Origin: Phyllostachys edulis
Taxonomy: Eukaryota; Streptophyta; Magnoliopsida; Poales; Poaceae
Direction: 5' to 3'
Assembly: GCA_036346405.1 (NCBI GenBank)
Contig: CM070548.1
Span: 58,526,611-58,590,610, forward strand
DNA length: 64,000 bases
Position numbers and translations under genes: made by a program. This document shows, piece after piece, positions 47,781 through 57,861 of the stretch (positions are counted from its first letter, which is position 1; each line of letters begins with the position of its first letter). The notes under the pieces were generated by a model. It was not told the origin of the DNA. It searched no databases and saw only the letters and a program-made list of their open reading frames with translations.

Positions 47781-48257
47781 ATGGCGGAGGAGCAGAGGTG
47801 GCAGGAGGAGCACCGCCTTTGCGCCAACGACTGTGGCTTCTTCGGCAGCCCCGCCACGCTCGACCTCTGCTCCAAGTGCTACCGCGACCGGCAGCAGCAA
47901 GGAACACCCGCCGCCGTCGCTTCCCCGGCCTTCTTGCCTTCCTCTGCCTCCGCGGCGGCCGCCTCAGGCTCAGGGGCAGCTGATGCTGCCTTCGTTGCCG
48001 CCTCCGCCGAGCCCGTCGCGTCCTCCGAATACTCGCCGTCCCCGGCGCACGCGGGCGCCAAGGCGAGCGGGTGCGCCAGCTGCAGGAAGCGGGTGGGGCT
48101 GACAGGCTTCGCGTGCCGGTGCGGGGGCACCTTCTGCGGGGCCCACCGGTACCCGGAGCGGCACGCCTGCGGCTTCGACTTCAAGGCCGCCGGCCGCGAT
48201 GCCATCGCGCGCGCCAACCCCGTCGTCAAGGGCGACAAGCTCAAGGACAAGATCTGA
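47781..48257 (+). CDS. A20/AN1 zinc-finger stress-associated protein (SAP family)
   Basis: 158 residues, single exon, intact. The A20 finger is at residues 14-33 (C14, C18, C30, C33; CANDCGFFGSPATLDLCSKC). The AN1 finger is at 98-130 (C98, C101, C112, C114, C119, H122, H128, C130). A low-complexity Ala/Ser/Pro linker joins them and a Lys-rich tail GDKLKDKI ends the protein. In plants such A20-AN1 proteins bind ubiquitin through A20, act in the nucleus and cytoplasm, and modulate stress responses (family knowledge; some act as E3 ligases or redox sensors). Intronless SAP genes are usual in rice. The start at 47781 (GGTCATGGCG) gives the family's common length. I do not assign a SAP number. It is the only clearly intact gene here, flanked by an LTR remnant 0.6 kb upstream and a MULE 0.9 kb downstream. 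Confidence 0.95.
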   Translation: MAEEQRWQEEHRLCANDCGFFGSPATLDLCSKCYRDRQQQGTPAAVASPAFLPSSASAAAASGSGAADAAFVAASAEPVASSEYSPSPAHAGAKASGCASCRKRVGLTGFACRCGGTFCGAHRYPERHACGFDFKAAGRDAIARANPVVKGDKLKDKI

Positions 48258-48440
48258 TCCCATCATCCCATCGCACGCACGGCCTCGCCGGTCGGACGCC
48301 GGGTCACCTCACCTCACTTTCCCTCCTCGCTCGACAAGGAGGGAAAGAAGAAGGATTACAATGCTATTGGTGTAACCTTGTGTAAGCTGGTGATGAAATT
48401 GTCGGCGATTGAAATCGAAATTCATTCCGAATAAACTCCG
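48258..48440 (+). other. 3' untranslated region of the SAP gene
   Basis: Follows the TGA stop. GAATAAAC at about 48429 is a plausible plant polyadenylation signal region, with TGTGTAAGCTGGTGATG-type GT-rich sequence before it. Confidence 0.45.
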
Positions 48441-49145
48441 CTTCCATCATCATCTCTGAGCCCTTTTGTCTTGTCACGCGGGTACGAACTTGCGGCGGTT
48501 TTTTTAGCCCGTTTTGCTGCTGCTGCGAGAATCTGGGAATTTAAACGGCGATTGAAATGCAAACGTGATGAACCCAACAGGGATCTCGAAAGGATCCACT
48601 GATCTCGCGATAGTATTGATTTTGCAATGGAAGACGGCACAAGCTTGCATGCTACGTACGCCAGCTGTACCATTTCTTTCTCCTCGTCTCTACGGTAGAC
48701 GGCACCAATCCAGCTAACGGATTAGCACCCCTAACAATTTTTTGGGGTAGAAAAGTCCTTGGCCATCTTCATCTCGAGCATTGATTTTTGATTCGAGTGA
48801 CTGGAGGCCTGCTGGTTGAATCTCAGAGTGGATAACATTGAAACGCTATGTTCTGCTGCCTCCGTATAATTGTCATCTTGATTCTTGCTGCTGGTACCAG
48901 TCGCACGGGAAGCTGAAGTGCGGCAATGAGCGCATGAACGAGTGAATGACTCCTTGCAGAGGCGTGGAGCCGTAGATCAAAACAAAAAGTAGAGGAAGAA
49001 GAAGAAGCAAACAGGTCACGAGCAGGGAGGTGGTCTAATAAGCTGGGGACAACCTAGCTAGACGGAGAATGCGTGATGCCTTCGAATTGGACCGATTCCT
49101 CTCGGTTCCCCTTCTTTAATCTACTACGCCCGGCTCGGAAGCTAA
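48441..49145. other. Spacer, no gene seen
   Basis: About 700 bases of mixed composition between the SAP gene and the MULE left end. Only short frames without known domains. Confidence 0.5.
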
Positions 49146-49345
49146 GACAAAAAAAAACGATTTTTTAAAAATAATATTTTTAAAAGATAATTATAAGAAT
49201 AAATAGTCGTCCCAAAAAATACAAAAATGTGTCTAACTAGCGACAGAAACCTATCGCTAGTTGAACTGGCGACAGTGACCCTGTTGACAGGAAGTTGAAC
49301 GGTGCTCCTGTCGCCATCAACTGGCGACATGTTCGACAAGTATCC
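49146..49345 (+). repeat. MULE left terminal inverted repeat
   Basis: Starts GACAAAAAAAAACGATTTTT; contains TAGCGACAGAAACCTATCGC and TCGCTAGTTGAACTGGCGAC units in both orientations, which can pair locally as well as with the right end. Confidence 0.8.
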
Positions 49346-49348
49346 AGC

Positions 49349-49356
49349 TATAAAAC
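49349..49356 (+). promoter_or_regulatory. TATA box of the first MULE transcription unit
   Basis: TATAAAAC at the inner edge of the left terminal repeat, followed by a GA-rich leader (AAGAGAAAGAAGGGGGGAGAG) and a GCAGGTA junction near 49503. An equivalent TATAAAAAC stands at 57573 before the transposase gene. Confidence 0.6.
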
Positions 49357-49369
49357 CCCTCAAAAATCA

Positions 49370-50167
49370 GTCCATAATTTATTTTAATTCCAGAAAAAAA
49401 AACAAGAGAAAGAAGGGGGGAGAGAGAAGAAAGGTAGCGAAGCTCTGTTAGTTCGTCGTGGAGGAGAGATTATCGGAGCATTGAATCCGATCGATCATCT
49501 TGCAGGTATATTTTTTTGAAACTTTGTACATTATGTCAAAACTTTGTCGATTAGCAAACAAAAATAGCGACATAGAATTGAGTAGATTAGGTAAAAGTAG
49601 TCAAATTGTGTAGTACATATTTTAAGTTGTGTAGCAGGTAGTCAGAGCGCAATACTGGAATCAGAATAATCACGGCTTTATTTAGTTCCCTATTTGTGCG
49701 CGGTAATTATATTATTAATGCAGGAATTCTCTTTTAAACTAGGGAAATTGCATGACACATTTTAAAATCATATATAAAAAAATCTAGAGTAGTTGAGTAG
49801 GGTCAGAAGAGCAATGAGAATAATTGCAGAAATAGTCAAATTATCTAGTTCGTCATGCACATGTTATAAATGTTGCAGCATTCAAACGATTTAGGATAAA
49901 TCTGCAGAAATAGGAAGACGCATATTATAAATCTGTAAAAAAATGTATAGAGTAGCTAAGTAGAGAAATTATTTACCTTCCCATTTGTGCGCGGTTATTA
50001 TTTTGTTTGTGCGCGATAATTATTTTGTTAGTGCTGAAAATACCATTTAAACTAGAAAAATAGTATGACACATCTTAAAATTGTAAAGAAAATTCGTAGT
50101 TGCTACATAGACTACGTAAAGATGCATGAATAAATTATGAATTTTGTTTATTGCTACATTTTCATAT
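49370..50167 (+). other. Leader of the PMD gene, probably with intron; no coding
   Basis: GA-rich leader 49385-49500 ending in CTTGCAGGTATATT, then AT-rich DNA up to the PMD start. An intron in the 5' untranslated region is likely. The second unit has the same build at 57600-57860. Confidence 0.45.
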
Positions 50168-51679
50168 ATGGCGGACGCAGGCTACTACGAGTTGCTTGAC
50201 CCGGTGATTGATGTGCATCACTGTAGCCGCCTCAGTACCATGCCCCCCCCGGAGGACGAGGCGCCGATTGAGCTTGGCGCGTTGCGGCTGCGCACGCCCA
50301 TCAGGGCATGGAGGCTACACGCAGATTGGGTTTCGAGGTACGTGTAATTGTGACCTTCATGCACTCAATCGCGGTCTGACTACTTTGCGTGCAGTCATGT
50401 TTATTCTTAATCGTTTCGACGCAGGTTAAGAGCGGCAAACCTCCTTCGACCAGCGAGGATGGTAGAGGCGATGTGGGAGGACGACCAGAACCGCGATCCT
50501 GGTCGTACGTCTAGGCGTTTTTCATACGACTAGGCCTTGCTGACGGAACTGGTTGACCGTTGAAGGCTAGAGACGCACATGTTCCACCTTCCGTGCAGGG
50601 AGATGACGCTGACCCTTCAGGATATCTCCTTCCTGACCGGGTTGCCCTACACTGGCTTCCCTATGGCGATGTACGACATCTCGGCCACGTGACGCACGGA
50701 CCTCCTAGCGAGGTTCCACGATGTGTTGCCGCCAGGCAGCAGGTACATGGAGTTCAGCAGCTCGCATAGGCCGACGTTGAGGTGGATCTGCAAGTTCAAC
50801 ATAAGTCTTTGTAACTATTGTCCTCTCGCATCAATTCATATGTGAACCTTGCTGACGTATACATGTCTTCTTGTAGCCCAAGTGTATGGAGGAGAACACA
50901 GGGGACGTCATTGTTAGGAGGCACTTCGAGGCCTACTTGCTATGGCTGTTTGGGTGGGTCATATTCCTGGGGTTCCACGGCGACAGCGTCGACAAGCACT
51001 ATGTCCGGTATGCACATGAGCTGACGGACTTACCAGTGGACGAGATCTAGCCCTGCGCCTGGGGTCCGGTCGTGCTGTGCGCAATGTACCGCACACTGTG
51101 CGATGCGTGCTACTGTGCCTAGGACACCTCCATGCTCTTCGGATGCCTGCTACTTCTACAGTTATGGTCCTTCGAGTGCTTCCAAGTTGGACGACCATAC
51201 CTGGACTTGGGAGCATACGCGGTTAGCTTGTATGCCAAGGACGACGACGTGGACCGGCCGACCATGGGCATGGTGTGGTGCCACCGACAGGTTAGTTTCA
51301 TGATCATTTATTATTTTTCGTATTGTAATCATAATTTCGTGTGCTAAGTTTCCGGTGTTCTATTGCACAGGTCACCTACACGCCGATCACTTCGCAGGGG
51401 TCCTACTCGGAGTACGTTGCGATGTTCGATCAGCTGACCGATGACCGCGTCATCTGGACACCGTACACTCAGGAGAGGGTGAACGCGTGTGCGCCCGAAG
51501 GACTATCGAGCCTGTACAAGCGAGACTATATGTATTGGTACAAGCGGAGGGCCTTAGTGCATGATGTCTTCATGGAAGAGTACCAAATGCAGCTGGTCAT
51601 GCGCCAGTTCGGTCTACGACAGGAAGTTCCAGCCTTTGGGGGGGGGACGCGAGTGTCGGCTGTGAGGGCCCGACCCTGG

Positions 51680-51815
51680 GAGGTCTTACAGGATCACCCG
51701 GAGGTCCTCCAAGACCACCCGAGAGATCCCCAAGACCATCCGGAGGTCCCTCAGGACCACCCAAGAGGTCTCAAAGACCACCCGGAGGTCCTCCAGGACC
51801 ACCCAGACGTCTCAG
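51680..51815. repeat. Tandem repeat of AGGTCCTCCAGGACCACCC type in the solo LTR
   Basis: About five imperfect units of 20-24 bases with GGAGGTCCTCCAAGACCACC. Some units are palindromic (GGTCCTCCAGGACC-like). This explains the open frame there. Confidence 0.75.
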
Positions 51816-53399
51816 CCTCTGTGCACTGAGCTAGTCCCAAGATCAGCATGCTAGCTCGCACAGGCTCAACATCGGTGTCATCACAACCACACACAACAAA
51901 CTAAAGATGAAGCAGACAAATTAATATATATAACAAAAGACCTTATGGTCAAGCTTGTTTACAAAGGTGCCACACAGGGCAAACAACAAAAGGAACACTC
52001 GCAGCCGAAACAAAACACAGCGCGGAGCCACTCGGCGAGCCACATGCTATCGAGTGGAGGACATCCCCTAGTCCACGAGGTCTTCCACGAACTCCTCCTC
52101 ATAGTGCTTGGAGCACCCTGTGAGGTCTTCGGGCGCTGATTAACCAGAGGGCACAAAGCCATGAGTACTTTGAATGTACTCAGTAAGCCATAGGGAAATG
52201 AATGCAATTAATATTTATGCAAAGTTTGACGAAGAACAACTGTATGGTTAGTTTGCAGAAAGCTACATTTATTGGAAATACAATAAGTAGATTGAAAAGC
52301 ATGGATTGAAAGAAATAATACATAAGTAAACAAGTTCTTTAAAAACAACACACGACCACCCTGGTCATGAGCCCAAACCACTCGGAACACAGCCACGACC
52401 ATAAGTCCTTAGTTGGCTACTTAGGTGAGACTATCCATATCCCAGTGTGCTCAAGGCACCTACTTCTCACCACCATCCACTCGCCTGAGCATAAAATATT
52501 TTCGGTTCACCTGGCCAAATGACCACCCTAGTCAATAGCTCACAAATTTTAACAAAGGTGGCATAGCCACAATTCCATAGCTCATTAGTCAAGTTCAACA
52601 TTCTTTGAGTCATGAGATCGAGAGACCAACATCTACTAGAGCATGGCTAAGCAATAAAACACACCCATGTTGGTATACAAAGACATCCAACTAAGATAAC
52701 CCATCCTACAGGTATCCAAGGGTACATGTCAACATGTTGTATTCAACCATACCAAGGAGTCATTTTGATAAGTGGTGCTTAACTACTCCCAAAACCATTT
52801 TTATAAAACTAGCTATGCATGTTCATAATAAAACAATATACTTTTTGTAAAATGGGTTCAACATGATCAAAGGTCTATGACTTGCCTTCGCTGAAGAACT
52901 GAGCTTCTTCGGTTGAGAATGCTGGGTCCAGGAGGTCTTCAGAACAACCAGATCCTACATGCGTGAAAAGGAACAAAGTAAATAAAACAAATCCACAAAA
53001 ACTCCAACGAAAGAACCAAACTAAGCCAAAGAGAAGGACATGGAATCAAGGCAATGGTTGGAACTTGAATCAATGAGTCGGAGCTCCAATCGAAGGAGAA
53101 AAAGCTCTTCCGAGGGAGGTCCAAGGCACTGGAAAAACAAAAGGGAGGCAGGAGGCCTCTCTGGTGCTTTATATAAGCATGGGGAGGTCCGGAGAGGAGG
53201 ACGACGCATTCAATGCGCACGACGGGAGCAGGTAATGGAATGAAAGGAGTGGGTAAAAGAGGTGACAAAAGAGGAAAAGAAAAGGTATGGTGGAGGTGAT
53301 AGCATTTAATGCGACACGACTGCATTTAATGCGCGAAGACTCCCACGGTACTAAGACACGATGAGAGGAAGAAGAAGGTGAGTAGAGGACCTGAGAAGG

Positions 53400-54300
53400 T
53401 GGTCCCACTGGAGAAGTGGTCGTGACCAAAGGGAGGTCGTGACCGCAAGGGTGGTCTTTACAAAAAGGTCAAGGGGGAGGTCGTGACCCAGGGGGAGATC
53501 CTAACCACAAGGGGTGGTCTTGACCACAAGGGTGGTCTTTGCAAAAAGACCAAGAGGGTGGTCTTTGCAAAATGACCAAAGGGGCGGTCGCGACCAAAAG
53601 AGAGGTCATGACCCAGAGGAGAGGTCTGGACCTCAAGGGTGGTCGTGACCCAAAAGGGTGGTCTTTGCAAAAAGACCACAAGGACGGGGAGTTCCAAGAT
53701 AGTCTGAAGCGCGTGTGCTCAAACTCAACTTGATATGACCGTCCGACCTTAATCAGGCGGCCCAAACTAGAGGTGAAGTTCGGACTGCTTGAACAGCACA
53801 ATTTCATCGGACCGTCCAAGCACGATCAGACGGCTCGGACTGAGCGCTCGCACAAAGAGAGAGAAAGGGTTGATAGGCGGTGAGGTCCAAACGAAAGGGA
53901 GGTCTGGACTTGAGGCGGAGGTCCTGAGGACGAGGAGGTCCTGATGATCAAGATGGAATCAAGGGAGGTCCTGACGGTCAAGATGGAATCAAGGGAGGTC
54001 CTGACGGTCAAGATAAACTCAAGGGATGTCCTGACGGTCAAGATGAACTCAAAGGAGGTCCTGACAGTCAGATGAACTCAAAAGAGTTGAACGAGAGGAA
54101 GGTCCAGAAAGGAGAATTTCCACCCGAGCTTGGAGCACCTCGGGGGTGGTCGTGACCCAAGGGGAGGTCAAAACCAAAGAATGGTTCAAACAGAGAAAGA
54201 GGTCTAGACCGAAAGGAGGTCTAAACTAAAGAGGAGGTCTAGACCAAAAGGAGGTCTAAACAGAGAAGGAGGTCCGGAGAGGTCGGGGGAGGTCTAAAGA
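53400..54300. repeat. GAGGTC-rich minisatellites in the solo LTR
   Basis: Many copies of GTGGTCTTTGCAAAAAGACC and GGGAGGTCGTGACC (53400-53690). At 53936-54085 a 30-base unit AGGTCCTGACGGTCAAGATG... repeats five times; its length is a multiple of three, so it makes an open frame on the minus strand with a TVRTSLDSIL repeat. GAGGTCTAGACC-type units follow (54180-54300). This is repeat structure, not a gene. Confidence 0.8.
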
Positions 54301-55194
54301 GGTCTGATCGAATAGAGAGAGAGAGGAAGAACAAGACCAGCGCTCGAACAACTCCAAATAAACCAAACTTTCGCATTAGTTGAAGTTCGATTAATTCATA
54401 TTAAACCCCCAAATTTTTCGAAATCTTCAAGTTAAGCTTGGGCAATTCAACAAAGCCGAATGGTTATTTTTATTTTGAAAACTCTTAAGAACTCTAGAAA
54501 TTTGGGATGTTACACCGGCGCACGTCCACGTGTAAGTTCATGTTTTACTTCTTTCGTACAATATGCATTACGTGCCAACCAAATAATTGCCTTGCCGTCC
54601 ACAGGTACACTAGGAAGGGAGTACGTGGCACGATATCCTGGTTGGACAAGATGTCCCCTTGGGTTGAGGCTTGGAGCGGCGCGCACAACAACCTCATCCA
54701 GTGTGTGGATGATCCCTATGACCCCAAGGCGTACGAGGAGTACATGGAGTGATACGCTAGTCGGACGAGGCTTCACTGTGTTCGGGTTGTGGTCGACGCA
54801 CCAGAACATGAGGCTGCGACGTCCGACACGTACCCCACCCAGCCGGACTCCACTTTTCACCGCTCCGTACGTATAGAACGATCCTTAATTCATATTTAAT
54901 TTGCCAGATTTAGGTTTCCAACTTGTTCATTACTTGTGCAAACGGATCTACACCAGGAGGTTCTTGAGTTGGCAGCCTCCGCGTAGCACATGACGCTGGA
55001 GGACACCAGAGGGGTCCTGCAGCAGATCATGGAGGCCTCGAGACAAGGCATCTAGATCACGACTTGTCGCACGCTGAGGGACTCGGTGGACTAACCAGTG
55101 CGAAGGCGAGGGGTCAGCCGAGGTAGTTCACGGCCACAGGCTTCTGCCCCGGACATGGCAGGCGTGTCGCCGTGGTACTGTGGTGGGAGCACCG

Positions 55195-55625
55195 CGGATA
55201 TTTTGGAGGTGAGCATGAGACATTCACTTCTGCTTCTTTATTTCAAACCGCAGAAGTTACTAACGGCAATCTTCTCTCGCAGGTCCTATGCTCTACCGGC
55301 ACGCGGGGCAGGAGTACATGGAGTCATCGGGGCACAGCTTCGTGCCACCAGGTGTGACCACCCTGCTTGCTTGTGTAACGTACTTTTTCGTGGTTTTCGC
55401 CAGGATTACGTGCATAACGTAATGCTTTTTTTATTTCGAACCCCACTAGTTACTAACGTCAATCTTCTCTTGCAGGTCCTGAGCTCTACCCATACGCGGG
55501 GCAGGAGTACGCAGAGTCGTCAGGGCACACCTTCGGGCCACCAGGTATGACCACCTTGTTTGCTTGCGTAACGTCCTTTTTCATGGTTTTCGCCATGATC
55601 ACGTGTGTAATGTAATGCTTCACAG
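55195..55625 (+). repeat. Duplicated exon-intron unit in the PMD gene
   Basis: Exons 55283-55351 and 55476-55544 are both 69 bases, both bounded by GCAG|GTCCT and CCACCAG|GT, and encode LYRHAGQEYMESSGHSFVPP and LYPYAGQEYAESSGHTFGPP. The introns before them share TTACTAACG...CAATCTTCTCT, so a unit of about 193 bases was duplicated in tandem. 69 is a multiple of three, so the frame is kept. Confidence 0.85.
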
Positions 55626-56098
55626 AATCAGCTTGGAAAGAAGATTCATTGTCGCATGACGAGGCACACCTCTTCTCACACCTTGAGGACTTCTCCATGG
55701 ACCAGCGTGACACCCAGTTCTCCGTGGGCCCTTCTCAGCTGCACGGTGCGCCGGGATTGACCCAACCGACACAGGACCCCCCCCTCGCGACACCACCTCA
55801 GGCTACTTGCGTCGGTCGGGTAGTCAGGTAGCCTGATCCTCTGACATACTCAGACCATCACCGGGCAAGGCTAGGGGCGACACGCGGGGTGTGCCCCAAG
55901 AGGGGCCGCTAGTAGATATTTGTTCCTCCAAATATTAGTCATGCCATGTAAATATTAATTTCTGTACAACTATTATTATGCTAGTCTCATGTTTCAATAT
56001 CTCTTTTTTGCTTGAAAACTGTGACCACTTGTACGATTCTGCATCGGGACACCCCACACCACCCTCTTTCTACGCCTTCACTCCCCCTTATGTTGTGC

Positions 56099-56253
56099 AG
56101 CGACGTGACCCGATGAGTTAGCTTTGTGGAGCGACGTGACCCGACGAGTCAGCTTTGCGTAGCGACGCGACCCGACGAGTCTGTTTTGTCAAATGACATG
56201 ACTCGACGAGTCGACTTTCACGAACGACGTGACCCGACGAAGTCGTACATCGC
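56099..56253. repeat. 31-base minisatellite, five units
   Basis: Unit AGCGACGTGACCCGACGAGT plus eleven more bases; units start at 56099, 56130, 56161, 56192 and 56223. It lies between the PMD gene and the GRF-like gene. 31 is not a multiple of three, so it is unlikely to be coding. Confidence 0.85.
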
Positions 56254-57087
56254 TTTGCCTCCTGACGCGAATTTCCCTCAGTTGAATTATAATTCAGCCA
56301 CGTACGCAGCGCTGGCTCGGCATATAAGTACTACCCCTTTCACGTGGGGTTCTCTTGCATCCAGACTTCAACACAATCTCACTCATATGGACAAGTACTG
56401 GGAGGAGATCCGCAAAATGCAAAGGGAGTATGGGGCCCAGGAGGAACAAAGGGAGCGTGCTAGGAGGCCACCTTCCCGCAATGACGTCACCCCCGTAGCA
56501 GCAACCTCTACCAGAACATCCCAATCGAGTGTTCGCCGCAACACCCGCCCGAGGGGGAGACGCTGCCCCTTTGTTGGTGCAGGGATATATGCAAGTTCTT
56601 CAAGTCCAAGCACCTTCTCAGCCTGGGCATGTTTTACTGCGGTTGCGCGTACTACTCCTGTGACTATCTCAATCACCGTTGGGACATGAGCCCCTATCGA
56701 CAACCGGTAAGGACAGGTAGCAGTGTGTTCCTGTACTATTTCTCTTTGAAGTCCGTACTAATAACCTCTCTCGTCTACCTGTAGTCCCTAGATCTGCTAT
56801 GTGGCTACCGCAAGTGGATCGACCTAGAGATCCACTGACACAACCAGTGGACTCTCGACTGCGATGAGTAGGATTGCAACAGGGACTGTGAGAGGAGGGA
56901 GGAGGAGCATCGCACCGGAGAGCACAACCAGCGTATCCGGCGGGAGACGCAAGCCCATCTCGAGGCGTGCAAGCGCCAGGAGCGCGAGGCTCGTGAGAGA
57001 GAGCGCGAGAAAAAGTGGGAAATGGCGGCCGAGGCCAAGGCGGCCGGTGAGGAGTACAACGTCGAGCTCGCAAGGAAGGGCAAATAG
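56126..57087 (+). pseudogene. GRF-type zinc-finger-like protein of the MULE
   Basis: Second gene of the MULE. A helical stretch DKYWEEIRKMQREYGAQEEQ (near 56388) precedes a finger-like block LPLCWCRDICKFFKSK ... MFYCGCAYYSCDYLNHRWDM (about 56560-56695), in the CxCxxxC...C pattern of GRF-type fingers. A GT donor follows at 56706 and an acceptor CTGTAG at about 56784; the next exon has LCGYRKWIDLEIH, the conserved WID block, and a long charged helix RIRRETQAHLEACKRQERE ending in AEAKAAGEEYNVELARKGK at 57087. Proteins with a GRF finger, WID block and coiled tail are common in grass MULE-type annotations; function unknown. A frame change near 56500 and two stops near 56838-56869 break it. The first exon start is uncertain: the minisatellite lies over the first ATG at 56126. 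Confidence 0.6.
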
Positions 57088-57264
57088 CCCATGTCCATGT
57101 AGTAGTCCAACGCTCTTCGTCCGTATGTCCTATGTATTTCTAATTCCCTAAAGGCATGCGTGTACCATCCTTGGTTCGTTAGCCTGTGTGCCATGTAACT
57201 CCTCTTGTCGAATCAACTGTCGTGTTGTTATCGTTGCGCCATTTCTCCAATATTGTGCACAGTG

Positions 57265-57575
57265 TGTGAATTCTCTGGCGCATCGCAATATAACTTACCT
57301 TCCTACTTACGAATCATTAATACATCAATCGTCCTCACAAAATTTTCTAGTGCATCGCAATATAACTTACCTTCCTGCTGGCACATCGCTAACATATTTT
57401 GTACCGTTTAGAATCTACAGAAATCACAAACACACCAACCAGCATAGGGTCCTATCACCAGTTCAACTGGCGACATCTCCCTGTCGCTAGTTGAAATGGC
57501 GATAGGTAGCTGTCACCAGTTCAAATGGCAACATGTAGCAGTCGTCAGTTCAAATGGCAACATGGAAGCGTGACC
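57265..57575 (+). repeat. Internal copy of MULE terminal-type sequence
   Basis: 57270-57430 matches 60825-61010 (GAATTCTCTGGCGCATCGCAATAT-like start, ACGAATCA, CAATCGTCCTC, TTTTGTACCGTT, AATCACAAACA), the region just inside the right end. 57440-57560 then holds TCGCTAGTTGAAATGGCGAT and CACCAGTTCAACTGGCGACA units as in both ends. At 57573 TATAAAAACC follows, then a GA-rich leader as at the left end. So it combines a right-type tail and a left-type start. Confidence 0.85.
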
Positions 57576-57581
57576 CTATAA
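57573..57581 (+). promoter_or_regulatory. TATA box of the transposase unit
   Basis: TATAAAAAC followed by a leader GAAAAAGAGAAGGAGAGAAG and CGAAGCGCTGCCC, parallel to TATAAAAC, GAGAAAGAAGG and GCGAAGCTCTG at 49349-49460. It is most likely the promoter for the transposase gene. Confidence 0.65.
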
Positions 57582-57861
57582 AAACCTCTTGAAACCCTAA
57601 AATTCGGCACATGACACACTTTTATTCAGGAAAAAGAGAAGGAGAGAAGAGAGAGGACTAGAGGGGAGGGGAGAAGCTAGCGAAGCGCTGCCCATCTTGT
57701 TGCCCACCTGTCGGGTAATTTTTTTAACCGAATGGATTACATAGTTTTAGATGTACGGTTACGTAGTGCAGTACGCTCTACGTAATACTTTTCGGTGGGT
57801 AGTCTAGTTTTAGATATGTGGTTAATCGTAGAAATATTCTTTATGGTGCAGTGCATCAAAT

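Larger units (their letters stand above)
51661..54514 (-). mobile_element. Solo LTR in PMD exon 4 (2854 bp)
   Basis: On the plus strand it starts TGTGAGGGCCCGACCCTGGG and ends GGGATGTTACA; on the minus strand it therefore starts TGTAACATCCCAAATTTC, the usual gypsy LTR start. Flanked by TCGGC (51656-51660) and CCGGC (54515-54519), a 5-base duplication with one change. No gag or pol inside. PMD-type coding continues on both sides. Confidence 0.9.
50168..55909 (+). pseudogene. Plant mobile domain (PMD) gene of the MULE, split by a solo LTR
   Basis: Multi-exon gene. Exon 1 is 50168-50338 (MADAGYYELLDPVIDVHHCS; donor AG|GTACGT); exon 2 starts at 50425 (LRAANLLRPARM, then MTLTLQDISFLTGLPYTGFP). 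Exon 3 is about 50877-51290 (RRHFEAYLLWLFGWVIFLGF, WSFECFQVGRPYLDLGAYAV). Exon 4 starts at 51371 (VTYTPITSQGSYSEYVAMFD, MYWYKRRALVHDVFMEEYQM) and is cut at 51660 by an LTR, resuming at 54515. Exon 5 starts at 54605 (RKGVRGTISWLDKMSPWVEA), and further small exons run to 55909. This is the PMD found in MAIN/MAIL proteins and in many MULE and gypsy genes of plants; its role in transposons is unknown. In-frame TAG/TGA stops (near 51048, 51119, 54750) and a broken donor after exon 2 make it non-functional. It shares the MULE leader type with the transposase gene. Confidence 0.85.

Noticed and set aside
47220..47900. 226-codon minus-strand frame overlapping the SAP gene leader
   Set aside because: Gly/Arg-rich product of GC-rich DNA, antisense to a gene with clear zinc-finger domains; no known domain.
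47879..48266. Other long frames (both strands) over the SAP coding region
   Set aside because: Shadows of a GC-rich exon; the A20 and AN1 ligands fix the real frame.
56099..56253. CRISPR-like spacing of repeats
   Set aside because: Units are directly adjacent without spacers, in a plant transposon; an ordinary minisatellite.
56669..57194. Minus frames of 129-134 codons over the GRF-like gene
   Set aside because: Antisense of a charged coiled-coil region; Arg/Ser-rich without known family.
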